Below are positions 1 to 7,876 of a stretch of 28,938 nucleotides of DNA, one piece after another. The translations under genes were made by a program, and so were the position numbers. Source of the DNA: Hyphomonadaceae bacterium UBA4763 (GTDB lineage Bacteria > Pseudomonadota > Alphaproteobacteria > Caulobacterales > Aquidulcibacteraceae); the NCBI GenBank assembly GCA_002403455.1, contig DHHV01000153.1:9708-38645 (forward strand). The letters run 5' to 3'. The notes beneath the pieces were generated by a model. The model searched no databases, was not told where the DNA came from, and was given only the letters and a program-made list of their open reading frames with translations. Positions within the stretch are counted from its first letter, which is position 1, and every line of letters starts with the position of its first letter.

Positions 1-543
1 GGGGGGGGGCCGCGCCCCGCCGCGCCCGACGCAGAAGCGCCCATTTTAGGAGCGCCAACCAACGACCCGCGGCTTGACGCGTGGTTTGCGGAGCTTGCCG
101 CCGCCAAGGACGACATGGTCGCCGCCGACATCGCCAAACGCATTTGGGGACGCTGGCTGCGGCCCGAAAGCGCCACCGTTGAGGTCTTGTTGCAGCGTTC
201 TCTCGAGGCGACGTTGCAGCAGGATGCGCCGCGGGCGCGCGAATTGCTGGATCATGTGACGGCGCTCGAGCCGGAATTCGCCGAGGGGTGGCACCGGCGG
301 GCCTTGCTGCGCTATCGCGAGGACGACGTCGCCGGGGCGTTGCATGACCTCAATCGGGTGTTGGAGCTGGAGCCGCGGCATTTCTCCGCCTTGTCTTCGC
401 TGGCGACGATTTTTGAAGCCTTGGGCAAGCCGCAAGAGGCGCTGGGGCTCTATCAAGACGCGCTAAAGCTGCACCCATTTTTTGAACCGGCGAAAGCTGG
501 CCGCGACCGATTGGCGGCGCAATTGGACGGGCGTCCGGCTTAA
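1..543 (+). CDS. TPR-repeat protein, 5' partial
   Basis: The frame is open from the first base to the TAA at 541-543, so the gene starts outside the window. An internal ATG at 115 is possible, but the reading continues sensibly upstream as a Pro/Ala-rich stretch followed by a helical segment. From about base 180 the protein shows helix pairs of tetratricopeptide type: a segment with ELLDHVTALEPEFAEGWHRR, then one around LHDLNRVLELEPRHFSAL, then EALGLYQDALKLHPF. These carry the usual Leu/Ala/Pro spacing of TPR units. TPR domains mediate protein-protein contacts; the partner is unknown. Small single-domain TPR proteins of this kind are common in Alphaproteobacteria and often have N-terminal signal peptides, which cannot be seen here because the start is missing. 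Confidence 0.8.
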   Translation, partial: GGGPRPAAPDAEAPILGAPTNDPRLDAWFAELAAAKDDMVAADIAKRIWGRWLRPESATVEVLLQRSLEATLQQDAPRARELLDHVTALEPEFAEGWHRRALLRYREDDVAGALHDLNRVLELEPRHFSALSSLATIFEALGKPQEALGLYQDALKLHPFFEPAKAGRDRLAAQLDGRPA

Positions 544-683
544 GCCATCCGAGCCGGCGCGTCGATTTTTCCGAGCCTGCGCCATTTGACGCGCTTGCAT
601 GTGGCGGGGAAGATCGCTAAACGCGCTCGCTCTATCGAATGATCCGCGGCGATGCAACGCATCGGGCCGTCGGCATTCTCCCC

Positions 684-770
684 GCGGGCGTGGCGGAACC
701 GGTAGACGCGCTGGACTCAAAATCCAGTTCTGGTGACAGAGTGTCGGTTCGACTCCGACCGCCCGCACCA
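684..770 (+). tRNA. tRNA-Leu (anticodon CAA)
   Basis: This is a class II tRNA of 87 nt. The acceptor stem is GCGGGCG (684-690) pairing with CGCCCGC (760-766), followed by discriminator A and an encoded CCA (768-770). The anticodon stem CTGGA/TCCAG (711-715/723-727) encloses a seven-base loop with CAA at 718-720, which reads UUG leucine codons. There is a long variable arm and a T arm with the GGTTCGACTCC core. It stands alone between the TPR gene and the convergent metallopeptidase gene. No integrase or attachment-site duplication is visible next to it. Confidence 0.96.
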
Positions 771-844
771 TTTTCCGTTCCTCTCTTCCGGCGGGTCTTG
801 GCGCGCATTTGGCGCCATGCCCCGTTGCGCGCAATTTGCCCCAG

Positions 845-877
845 AAAAAAGCGCCCCTGCGAATCTCGCAAGGGCGC
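845..877 (-). terminator. Rho-independent terminator of the M13 peptidase gene
   Basis: On the minus strand a GC-rich hairpin (stem GCGCCC..TGCGA with TCGCA..GGGCGC, three-base loop, one mismatch; 851-877) is followed immediately by six T (plus-strand A845-850). It lies 35 bases past the stop codon of the metallopeptidase gene, in the right orientation to end its transcript. Confidence 0.75.
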
Positions 878-912
878 TGGAAATACTCAGTTCAACTTGC
901 CAAGCGCGGCTC

Positions 913-2964
913 TTACCAGATCCGCACGCGTTGTTCCGGCGGCAGATAGAGCGTGTCGGTCGGCTTCACGTCGAACGCCTGATACCATTCGTCCATATTG
1001 CGCACGATGCCGAGCACGCGGAATTGGCCGGGGCTATGCGGGCCAACGACGACCTGACGGCGCAACGCCGCTTCGGTCCATTTGATCCGCCACACCTGCG
1101 CCCAAGCCATGAAGAATCGCTGATCGCCGGTAAAGCCGTCAATGACGGGCACGTCTTGGCCATTGGTGGCGCGCTTATAGGCGGCATAGGCCATATTGAG
1201 ACCGCCAAGATCGCCGAGATTCTCGCCAAGGCCTAGGCGGCCATTCAGGTTCAGGCCGGGCAGCGCTTCAAAGGCCGAATATTGTTCGACGAATTTGGTG
1301 GCTTTTTCTTCAAAACGCGCTTCGTCTTCGGGCGTCCACCATTCGCGCAATTGGCCCGTGCCGTCGGATTTACGGCCCTGATCGTCGAAACCATGGCCGA
1401 TTTCGTGGCCGATTACCGCGCCGATCGCGCCGTAATTGACGGCCGGATCAGCGGCAAGGTCGAAGAAGGGCGGTTGCAATATGCCGGCCGGGAAGGTGAT
1501 CTCGTTGCGCGGCGGGTTGTAGGACGCGTTGACGGTTTGCGGCAGCATGCCCCATTCGTCTTTGTCGATCGGCTGACCAAGCCGTGCGCGATTATAGGCG
1601 ATGTTGAACCGGGCGGCCCGATCAGCATTGCCGAACGCATCGCCGGCGACGACCTCAAGACCGGCGAAATCGCGCCATTTGTCGGGAAAGCCGATCTTTG
1701 GGGTGAAAGCGGCGAGCTTGGCCAGCGCTTCTTGGCGAGTCGCTTCGCCCATCCAATCCAGTTTGGCGAGGCGTTCGGCGAAAGCCTCGCGCAAATTGTC
1801 AACCAAGGCGTCCATGCCGGCTTTTTGCGCCGGGCCAAAATGCCGGTCGACATAGATTTTGCCGACTTCTTGGCCCATCGCGCCTTCGACCGCGCCAACG
1901 GCTCGGCGCCAGCGCGCACGCTGTTCCTGCTGGCCGCCGATCAGCTTGCCATAGACATCGAACACCGCCGCATCAAAGGCTTTCGGCAGCACGTCGGCAT
2001 TGGTGCGCAGCGCGTGAAACCGCAGGTAATTTTGCAGCGTCGCGACATTCGTCGAGGCGACCAGCCTGGCGAGGCCTTCGACCGCGTCAATTTGGCTGAC
2101 GACAAACTCGTTTTGCGTCGCATAGCCTTGCGCTTCGAGGAAGCGGTCCCAGGCAAAATCCGGGGCGGCGGTTTTCAGCGCGGCGCGCGTGCGCAGATTA
2201 TAAGTGAGGTCGCGGTTGCGCGATTTGACCCGGTCCCAATGCAATTTGGCGATTTCGGTCTCGAAAGCCAAAATGTCGTCGGCGGCGGCTTCGGCGCCCG
2301 CGATCTCGGCGGCGCCGAGCAGCGTGACGATCAGGCCGCGATAGGCCGACCGCGCCTGCGGGAAATTGCTGGTGTCTTCCAGATAATAGGCGCGGTCGGG
2401 CAGACCAAGCCCGCTCTGGCCCATATAAGCGATATAGCGATCGGGCTGTTTGGAATCGACATTGACAAAGCCGCCAATGACGCTGGCAAAGCCGACTTCA
2501 CCCATTAAGGCGGCAATATCGGCTGGGGTCGCGGCGGCGGCGATTTTCGCCATTATCGGGGCGATCGGCGCAAGACCCTTGGCCTCGATCGCGGCCTCGT
2601 CCAGATAAGATTTGTAATAATCGGCAATACGTTGGGCGGCCGTGCCTTTGGCCCCGCCTTGGGCCGCTGCGTCTTCGATGATCTGCTTGACGCGCTCTTC
2701 GGCCTCGATGCGCAGATAAGTGAACTGGCCGTAATTGGATTGATCCGATGGGATCACGAAGCTGTCGATCCATTTGCCGTTGACGAAGCGGAAAAAGTCA
2801 TCGCCGGGCCGCACGCTTTGGTCCATGAATTCGGTCGCAATGCCGAACGTGCCGAAAACCGGCTTGCCGGCATTTGGCGCGCCAGCGCCGGGTTCCGCCG
2901 CGAACGCCATCGGCGCGCAGAGCAAAGCGGCGATCGAGACCGCCCGTAAGATTGACCGTTTCAT
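913..2964 (-). CDS. M13 family zinc metallopeptidase (neprilysin/PepO-like), exported
   Basis: The product is 683 residues, normal for the family. The first ~22 residues form a signal peptide ending in an AFAA-type cleavage region, so the enzyme acts in the periplasm or outside. The family's N-terminal motif (RPGDDFFRFVNGKWI) follows. The substrate-binding motif NASYNPPRNEI precedes the zinc site HEIGH at residues 520-524. The third zinc ligand and catalytic aspartate are in ENLGDLGG. The C-terminal part has HSPGQFRV and ends in the typical RVRIW with terminal tryptophan. M13 enzymes are endopeptidases that cut short peptides. The ATG at 2964 has a strong GGAGGAAAC ribosome site just upstream. 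The gene lies 100 bp downstream of the RND pump gene on the same strand and could be co-transcribed with it. The natural substrate cannot be told from sequence. Confidence 0.95.
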   Translation of the reverse strand: MKRSILRAVSIAALLCAPMAFAAEPGAGAPNAGKPVFGTFGIATEFMDQSVRPGDDFFRFVNGKWIDSFVIPSDQSNYGQFTYLRIEAEERVKQIIEDAAAQGGAKGTAAQRIADYYKSYLDEAAIEAKGLAPIAPIMAKIAAAATPADIAALMGEVGFASVIGGFVNVDSKQPDRYIAYMGQSGLGLPDRAYYLEDTSNFPQARSAYRGLIVTLLGAAEIAGAEAAADDILAFETEIAKLHWDRVKSRNRDLTYNLRTRAALKTAAPDFAWDRFLEAQGYATQNEFVVSQIDAVEGLARLVASTNVATLQNYLRFHALRTNADVLPKAFDAAVFDVYGKLIGGQQEQRARWRRAVGAVEGAMGQEVGKIYVDRHFGPAQKAGMDALVDNLREAFAERLAKLDWMGEATRQEALAKLAAFTPKIGFPDKWRDFAGLEVVAGDAFGNADRAARFNIAYNRARLGQPIDKDEWGMLPQTVNASYNPPRNEITFPAGILQPPFFDLAADPAVNYGAIGAVIGHEIGHGFDDQGRKSDGTGQLREWWTPEDEARFEEKATKFVEQYSAFEALPGLNLNGRLGLGENLGDLGGLNMAYAAYKRATNGQDVPVIDGFTGDQRFFMAWAQVWRIKWTEAALRRQVVVGPHSPGQFRVLGIVRNMDEWYQAFDVKPTDTLYLPPEQRVRIW

Positions 2965-3064
2965 GTTTCCTCCATGGCGCCGGCAGGACGCGCCGGCCTT
3001 TTGTCAAACTTGCGCCGCGCGACGGCGCATGACCTCGCGCGGCGGAGAGGGCTTGCTTATCGGG

Positions 3065-6000
3065 TTACTCGGCCGGCGCCAATCGCTGGGCTTTGCGCTG
3101 CGGCCCGTTCCAGATCCAGGCAAAACCGAGCTTGACGTCGCGCCCAACCAGATACAGCGCCGGAATGAAGAAAATCGTCAGGAAGGTGCAAAACGCCACG
3201 CCCGCCGCCAATCCCAAAACCATTGGTTTGAGAAAGGCCGATTGGGTCGAGCCTTCCGCCATGATCGGCATCAGCCCGAAAAAGGTGGTGAGCGAGGTCA
3301 GCCAGATCGCCCGGAAGCGGGAGACGCAGGCTTGAATCACGGCTTCAAAGGCGGGGACTCCCTCGCGGCGCAAGGTGTTGAGCCGATCCAGCAAGACGAT
3401 ATTGTCATTGACGACAACGCCCGCACAGGCGCCGACCCCCAGAAAGGAGAATAGCCCAAACGCGATCCCAAAGGCCCAATGGCCGAGCACCGCGCCCATA
3501 TAGCCAAAGGGAATGGCGCTCATGATCAGCAAAGGCTGGATGTAGGACCGCAAACCGACCGCCAGCAGCGCATACATGCCCAGCAGCGCCATCAGATAAA
3601 GGCCCATTAATTCTTGGACAAATTCCTGTTCGCCTTGCGACTGGCCGCCGGGGCGTTCTTCGACATTCGAGTGACGGCGCTTCCACTCCGGCAGGAACGA
3701 TTCGGCGACCGCTTTGCGGATATCGCCGGCCTGATCGCCCGCCACATCGACATTGATCCGAACGACCCGCAGGCGGTCCTCGCGCCGGATCGTGGTGACG
3801 CCCGGGCCAAACGACCATTCCGCCACCGAAACAAGCGGCACATCGCCGCCGGCGGCGGTGCGAATGCGGAAGTCTTGCAGACTGTCCAGCCGCTCGCGCG
3901 CTTCTTGCGGATAGCGGACGACGACGCGGACGTCTTCGCCATCACGCGGCAGACGTTGGACCTCTTCGCCGAAATAGGCTTGGCGCACCTGGCGGGTGAC
4001 GTCGGCCAGGGTCAGGCCCAATTGCTCAGCGCCCGGCTTCAGCGCCAATTGCAATTCCTGCGCGCCGATATCGAGGTCGTCGGTGACGTCGAGCACGCCG
4101 GCATAGCTGCGCAGATGGCCTTTTAAGTCTTGCGCCGCCGCGACGAGGTCATCGAGATTGGTCGAGCGCAAGGAATAGCCGATTTCGGCGCCGCCATCAT
4201 TAAACGTGAATTCAACCCTGACTTCCTTGGCGTCCGGCACCTCGCCGATCAGCGCCCGCAGGCGTTCGGCGGCTTCCTTGGTTGGGATGGCGCGCGTTTC
4301 GGCCGGGGCCATTTCGACGATCGCCAGCACATTGCCCTCGCGGGCGCGGGTGTACCAGTTCTCGATCAGCTTGGCGTCTTTGCCAAAGCGCTGGTCAATT
4401 TCGGCGACCAAGCCGCGCTGGGCGGTTTTCAATTGCTCGAGAATGTCGAGCGAACGCTGATAGGAGGCGCCTTCCGGCAACACGACCTCCACCATGACGC
4501 TCTCGGATTCAACCTCCGGCATGAACGCGCTTTTGACGCGGGCGCTGGAGACTAGCCCGATGCAGAGGATGAAGCCGGCGACAAAGGTCGCCACCGTCAC
4601 ATAGCGATGGCGCAAAGCCGCGGCCAACATCGGGCGATAGAGCCTGTTGGCCGTCCACACCATGCCATCGGCGACCGCCGTTTGCAGCTTCAAGACGCGG
4701 CCCCACAGGCCCTTCGGCGCCCGGTCAACAGGCTTCATATGGGCCAAATGCGCCGGCAGGATGAATAAGCTCTCGATCAGCGAGATCGACAAGGCCGCCA
4801 GCACAACCAGCGAGATCGAGCGGGTGAATTGCTGCGAGGGGCCGGAAATGAACATCCACGGCGCAAAGGCGATGATCGTCGTGCCGACCGCGAAAATCAC
4901 CGGCCCGGCGACGGACTTGGTCGCCTTGGCGACCGCGCGCGGGCCGGTCTCGCCGGTGCGCTCGATATGCTCATGCACGGCCTCGCCGACGACGATCGCG
5001 TCGTCAACAACGATGCCGGCGACCAGCAAAAAGGCGAACAGCGAGATCATGTTCAGCGAGACGTCCCAGCTGGGCAAGAACGCAAAGGTGCCGAAAAACG
5101 CGGTCGCAACGCCAACGGTCGTCCAAACGGCGACAGTTGGGCGCAGGAACATTACCAAAATAAAGCACACCAACGCAAAGCCGGAAGCGGCGTTACCGAA
5201 CACGGTCTTGATCCGCGCGAAATATTGATCGGACTGGTCTTCCCACAACGTCAAGCTCATGCCGGTCGGCAGATTGGCGCGTTCACGCTCGGCCCATTTT
5301 TCAACGGCTTTCGAGGTGGCGACGACATTCATCTGCTCGGTCGACAGCACATTGATCAGCACGGCCGGCTCGCCATTCATGGTGGCGAGCAATTTGTCGT
5401 CGGCGCGCAAGCCATCGGTGATGCGGGCGATCTCGCCCAAGGTCAGCACCGAGCCGTCGGCGCCTTGGCGGATGACGATCGCTTTGAAATCCTGCTCGTT
5501 TTCGGCCAAATTGCGCGCGCGCAATTGCAGCGCGCCCGTTGGCGTGCGCAAATTGCCGCCGGACAATGTCAAGGAGCTGGCGCGGATCGCGCTCGCGACT
5601 TGGTCAAAGCTGAGGCCATAACGCTGCAAGGTCGCCTGCGAAATCTCGATGGTCACTTCGCGGTCGCGCGTGCCGAACAGTTCGACCAGCGAGGCCCCCG
5701 GCACCTGCGCCAAGGAATTGCGCAAACGTAGCGCCTGGGCGCGCAATTGCTCTTCGGGCACATCGCCATGCACGGCGAAGCGCACGACTTGCTCGCGCGT
5801 GATGATTTTCTGGACGATCGGCGGTTGCGCATCGCGCGGAACGGACGGCAGGCCGTTCACTTTCGACTGGATTTCGTCAACGATCAAATCCACATCCTTG
5901 CGGACGTCTGTTTCGATGATGACAAAGCCCGATCCGTCATTGGAATAGGAATCGATCTGCTCGATGCCGTCGATCGTCGCGATCGTTTCTTCATAACGCT

Positions 6001-6196
6001 GGACGAGTTGTTCTTCGACCTCTTTGGCTGAGGCGCCGGTCCATTGCACCGACACTTGGATATAATTGACCTCAACTGCCGGAAAGACCTCGCGCTCGAT
6101 GCGCGTATAGCCCAGCAAACCGGCGGCGAGAAACGCTAGCATCAATAAATTGGCGGCGACCGGATTGCGCGCCCACCAGGAAATCAGCCCATTCAT
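3065..6196 (-). CDS. RND efflux pump, inner-membrane permease subunit
   Basis: The 1043-residue length is that of AcrB/MexB-type pumps. An N-terminal membrane helix (NPVAANLLMLAFLAAGLLGY) is followed by the first porter domain, a TM2-6 block, the second porter domain and a TM8-12 block, the usual duplicated layout. The paired aspartates in GIVVDDAIVV at residues 398-399 correspond to the proton-relay pair of TM4 in AcrB. The sequence resembles the broad AcrB/MexF-like 'efflux RND transporter permease' group rather than the metal-exporting CusA group, but substrate cannot be assigned. It pairs with the adaptor gene 43 bp upstream in one transcript. No outer-membrane TolC/OprM gene is present in the window, so the third component must be encoded elsewhere. 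The ribosome site AAGGGG lies in a small hairpin (see separate entry). Confidence 0.95.
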   Translation of the reverse strand: MNGLISWWARNPVAANLLMLAFLAAGLLGYTRIEREVFPAVEVNYIQVSVQWTGASAKEVEEQLVQRYEETIATIDGIEQIDSYSNDGSGFVIIETDVRKDVDLIVDEIQSKVNGLPSVPRDAQPPIVQKIITREQVVRFAVHGDVPEEQLRAQALRLRNSLAQVPGASLVELFGTRDREVTIEISQATLQRYGLSFDQVASAIRASSLTLSGGNLRTPTGALQLRARNLAENEQDFKAIVIRQGADGSVLTLGEIARITDGLRADDKLLATMNGEPAVLINVLSTEQMNVVATSKAVEKWAERERANLPTGMSLTLWEDQSDQYFARIKTVFGNAASGFALVCFILVMFLRPTVAVWTTVGVATAFFGTFAFLPSWDVSLNMISLFAFLLVAGIVVDDAIVVGEAVHEHIERTGETGPRAVAKATKSVAGPVIFAVGTTIIAFAPWMFISGPSQQFTRSISLVVLAALSISLIESLFILPAHLAHMKPVDRAPKGLWGRVLKLQTAVADGMVWTANRLYRPMLAAALRHRYVTVATFVAGFILCIGLVSSARVKSAFMPEVESESVMVEVVLPEGASYQRSLDILEQLKTAQRGLVAEIDQRFGKDAKLIENWYTRAREGNVLAIVEMAPAETRAIPTKEAAERLRALIGEVPDAKEVRVEFTFNDGGAEIGYSLRSTNLDDLVAAAQDLKGHLRSYAGVLDVTDDLDIGAQELQLALKPGAEQLGLTLADVTRQVRQAYFGEEVQRLPRDGEDVRVVVRYPQEARERLDSLQDFRIRTAAGGDVPLVSVAEWSFGPGVTTIRREDRLRVVRINVDVAGDQAGDIRKAVAESFLPEWKRRHSNVEERPGGQSQGEQEFVQELMGLYLMALLGMYALLAVGLRSYIQPLLIMSAIPFGYMGAVLGHWAFGIAFGLFSFLGVGACAGVVVNDNIVLLDRLNTLRREGVPAFEAVIQACVSRFRAIWLTSLTTFFGLMPIMAEGSTQSAFLKPMVLGLAAGVAFCTFLTIFFIPALYLVGRDVKLGFAWIWNGPQRKAQRLAPAE

Positions 6197-6197
6197 C

Positions 6198-6210
6198 GGG
6201 GAAGCCCCTT
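6198..6210 (-). promoter_or_regulatory. Ribosome-binding site of the RND pump gene inside a 4-bp GC hairpin
   Basis: On the minus strand the sequence reads AAGGGG-CTT-CCCC, ending two bases before the ATG at 6196. The four G of the Shine-Dalgarno sequence can pair with the four C that follow, with a three-base loop. A run of seven T lies just upstream. The structure could lower translation of the pump relative to the adaptor; that is inference. Confidence 0.4.
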
Positions 6211-6239
6211 AAAAAAAGTGCGAAAACAACAATTATGGA

Positions 6240-7505
6240 TCAGGTCGGCGCGCCGCCGGTCGGTCCCACGACCAGGGCCTCGCCCGATTTCTGGTTGGTC
6301 GAGACGATCTCGACCTGTTGGCCTTGATATCCGCCCGGCAGGGCCGAGACGACGACGCGCTCGCCATCGGCCAGCCCGCTGGCCGCATAGAGCACCTCGC
6401 CGCGGCCCCCGGCGAGTTGCGGCTGGCGCACGGCGATCAGATTGCCCTCGCCGACCACCAAAACCGTGCCATCGCCGCGCAACGCCGAGCGCGGGAAGGC
6501 GACAAAATCGCCGGCTGCGCGGCCCATGATTTCCGCATTGACGAACATGCCGGGCGCAAGCGGCGCGGCTTGGTCTTTGCCGAGCGGGTTGGCCACCTCG
6601 CCGATCGCCATCACCGTCCGGGTCTGCGGATCGATCTGCGCATCGACGCGGACGATGCGACCGCGCCATTCGCGCAATTCTCCGTTTTGGGCTTGGAAGA
6701 GGCGCACTTCTGGGCCTTGGCCCGCCGGCGCGATATAGCCGACCGACAGCCCCAGTTGCGCCAGGGCGCCGTCGCTGAGCGGCAGACGCGCTTCGACGAC
6801 ATCCGAGGCATAGGCCCGGCCGATGGTGGAGCCAACGCCAACATATTGGCCAAGATCGACATTGCGCTCGGTCACGCGGCCGTCGAATGGCGCGCGCACG
6901 GTCGTTCGGGACAGCCGTAATTTGGCTTCTTCGAGCCCCGCTTCGGCGGCGGCGACCATGGCGCGCGCTTCGGCCAATTGCGGTTCGCGCAGAGCAAGCG
7001 CCGTTGGCGGCTTTTGGCCGGCGCGCTCGAAATCAAGCCGCGCCACCCGGGCCAGCGCGTCCTCGCGCACCAACACCTGCTGGGCGCGGGCGATTTCGGC
7101 TTCCGCGCGAATAATGCCAAGCTGATAATCGCGGTCATCGATCCGCGCGATCGGCTGGCCGCGCTTGACGATGCCGCCGGCCGCAAAGTCCGGGCTGACC
7201 CAAATGATCGCGCCGCCGACTTCCGCCGCAATCTGCGCTTGGGTGCGGGCGCGGATCTCGCCTTGCACATTGGCGGTCAATTGCGTCGTTTCCAGCCGCG
7301 CCGTCTCAACGAAGACGGCGGGCGCGCGCGGCGCTTCGGCCTTCACTTCGGGCTTTTCCTTGGTGGCGTTCAACGCGCTCATGCCGCCGATCCCGGCCGC
7401 AATCACGGCGAGCGGCGCAACGATTGCGATCGTGCGGCGCAGCGCAAGCGGGAGCGCGCCGGGCGCTTTCAGCGGGCGCGAAAGGTCTTGCGGATCGGCT
7501 TGCAT
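6240..7505 (-). CDS. RND efflux periplasmic adaptor (membrane fusion protein)
   Basis: The product is 421 residues. A single membrane-anchoring helix lies near residues 24-45 (TIAIVAPLAVIAAGIGGMSAL). After it come the first beta-barrel/lipoyl half (VQGEIRARTQAQIAAEVGG..IIWVSPDFAAGGIVKRGQPIA), a helical hairpin of about 70 residues, the second lipoyl half (TVRAPFDGRVTERNVDLGQY), and C-terminal beta-barrel and membrane-proximal domains (APGMFVNAEI, VVVSALPGGYQGQQVEIV). This order is typical of HlyD/AcrA adaptors, which bridge the inner-membrane pump to an outer-membrane channel. The ATG at 7505 has GGAG a few bases upstream. It is the first gene of the efflux pair, divergent from phoR. Confidence 0.93.
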   Translation of the reverse strand: MQADPQDLSRPLKAPGALPLALRRTIAIVAPLAVIAAGIGGMSALNATKEKPEVKAEAPRAPAVFVETARLETTQLTANVQGEIRARTQAQIAAEVGGAIIWVSPDFAAGGIVKRGQPIARIDDRDYQLGIIRAEAEIARAQQVLVREDALARVARLDFERAGQKPPTALALREPQLAEARAMVAAAEAGLEEAKLRLSRTTVRAPFDGRVTERNVDLGQYVGVGSTIGRAYASDVVEARLPLSDGALAQLGLSVGYIAPAGQGPEVRLFQAQNGELREWRGRIVRVDAQIDPQTRTVMAIGEVANPLGKDQAAPLAPGMFVNAEIMGRAAGDFVAFPRSALRGDGTVLVVGEGNLIAVRQPQLAGGRGEVLYAASGLADGERVVVSALPGGYQGQQVEIVSTNQKSGEALVVGPTGGAPT

Positions 7506-7876
7506 GGGGTCTCCGTTCGTCTTGTTGTGGATGCGCCGCCGCGGGCTGCATGATCGGTGGGTTTTTTCTCATCGCGCCGATCGACCCGAGCATGGCCGTA
7601 TCGACGTGACGGCTGCATAGCGCGATCCTTATTGAAAAGCAATAACCCGCTATCGGATTTCAATATAAACAAACGTTAATTTCCGTAACGGTTTTGGGGG
7701 ATTGGTTCACCGATGGGGCTGCACGGCTTTTTCGCCGATCGCTTGCCGGGCGCGCAGGTTGATGTGGATTTCCTGGATCCGAGAGGCTGGAAATAGGGGG
7801 CGATCGGCGCTATTCAACGCGCGCATCGAAGGCGGGGGCGCGACCTTGCTGATGCAGGAGCGTTGGACCAACGCAG
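7506..7876. other. Intergenic region between the efflux adaptor and phoR, no gene supported
   Basis: This 371-bp divergent region carries the promoters for the efflux genes (minus) and phoR (plus). Reading frames here have no ribosome site and no recognisable protein. The part around 7620-7690 is clearly richer in A+T than its surroundings, as expected for promoters, and holds one inverted repeat (7629-7645). An AGGAG sequence at 7856-7860 is the only ribosome-site candidate for phoR. Confidence 0.5.
7629..7645. promoter_or_regulatory. Inverted repeat, possible repressor operator for the efflux genes
   Basis: TTATTG and CAATAA form a perfect 6-bp inverted repeat with a five-base spacer, about 125 bp ahead of the adaptor start, in the A+T-rich part of the divergent region. 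Short palindromes of this kind are typical TetR/AcrR or MarR operators in front of RND genes. No regulator gene of either family lies in the window, so the assignment is a guess from position and symmetry. Confidence 0.35.

Noticed and set aside
684..770. tRNA-Leu as an integration site of a genomic island
   Set aside because: No integrase gene, no repeated 3' tRNA fragment, and ordinary chromosomal genes on both sides.
1282..2508. 408-codon open frame on the plus strand opposite the M13 metallopeptidase
   Set aside because: It is wholly antisense to a gene with complete catalytic motifs, has no ribosome site, and its translation has the Arg/Gly/Asp bias typical of the complement of GC-rich genes.
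2975..3000. GC-rich GCCGGC/GCCGGC hairpin upstream of the M13 gene, considered as terminator of the RND transcript
   Set aside because: The T-rich side is on the plus strand, the wrong orientation for ending a minus-strand transcript, and the stem is mostly self-complementary GC sequence that arises easily here.
4829..5731. 300-codon plus-strand frame opposite the RND pump
   Set aside because: It lies antisense to the well-supported pump, has low-complexity His/Arg/Gln-rich content and matches no family I know.
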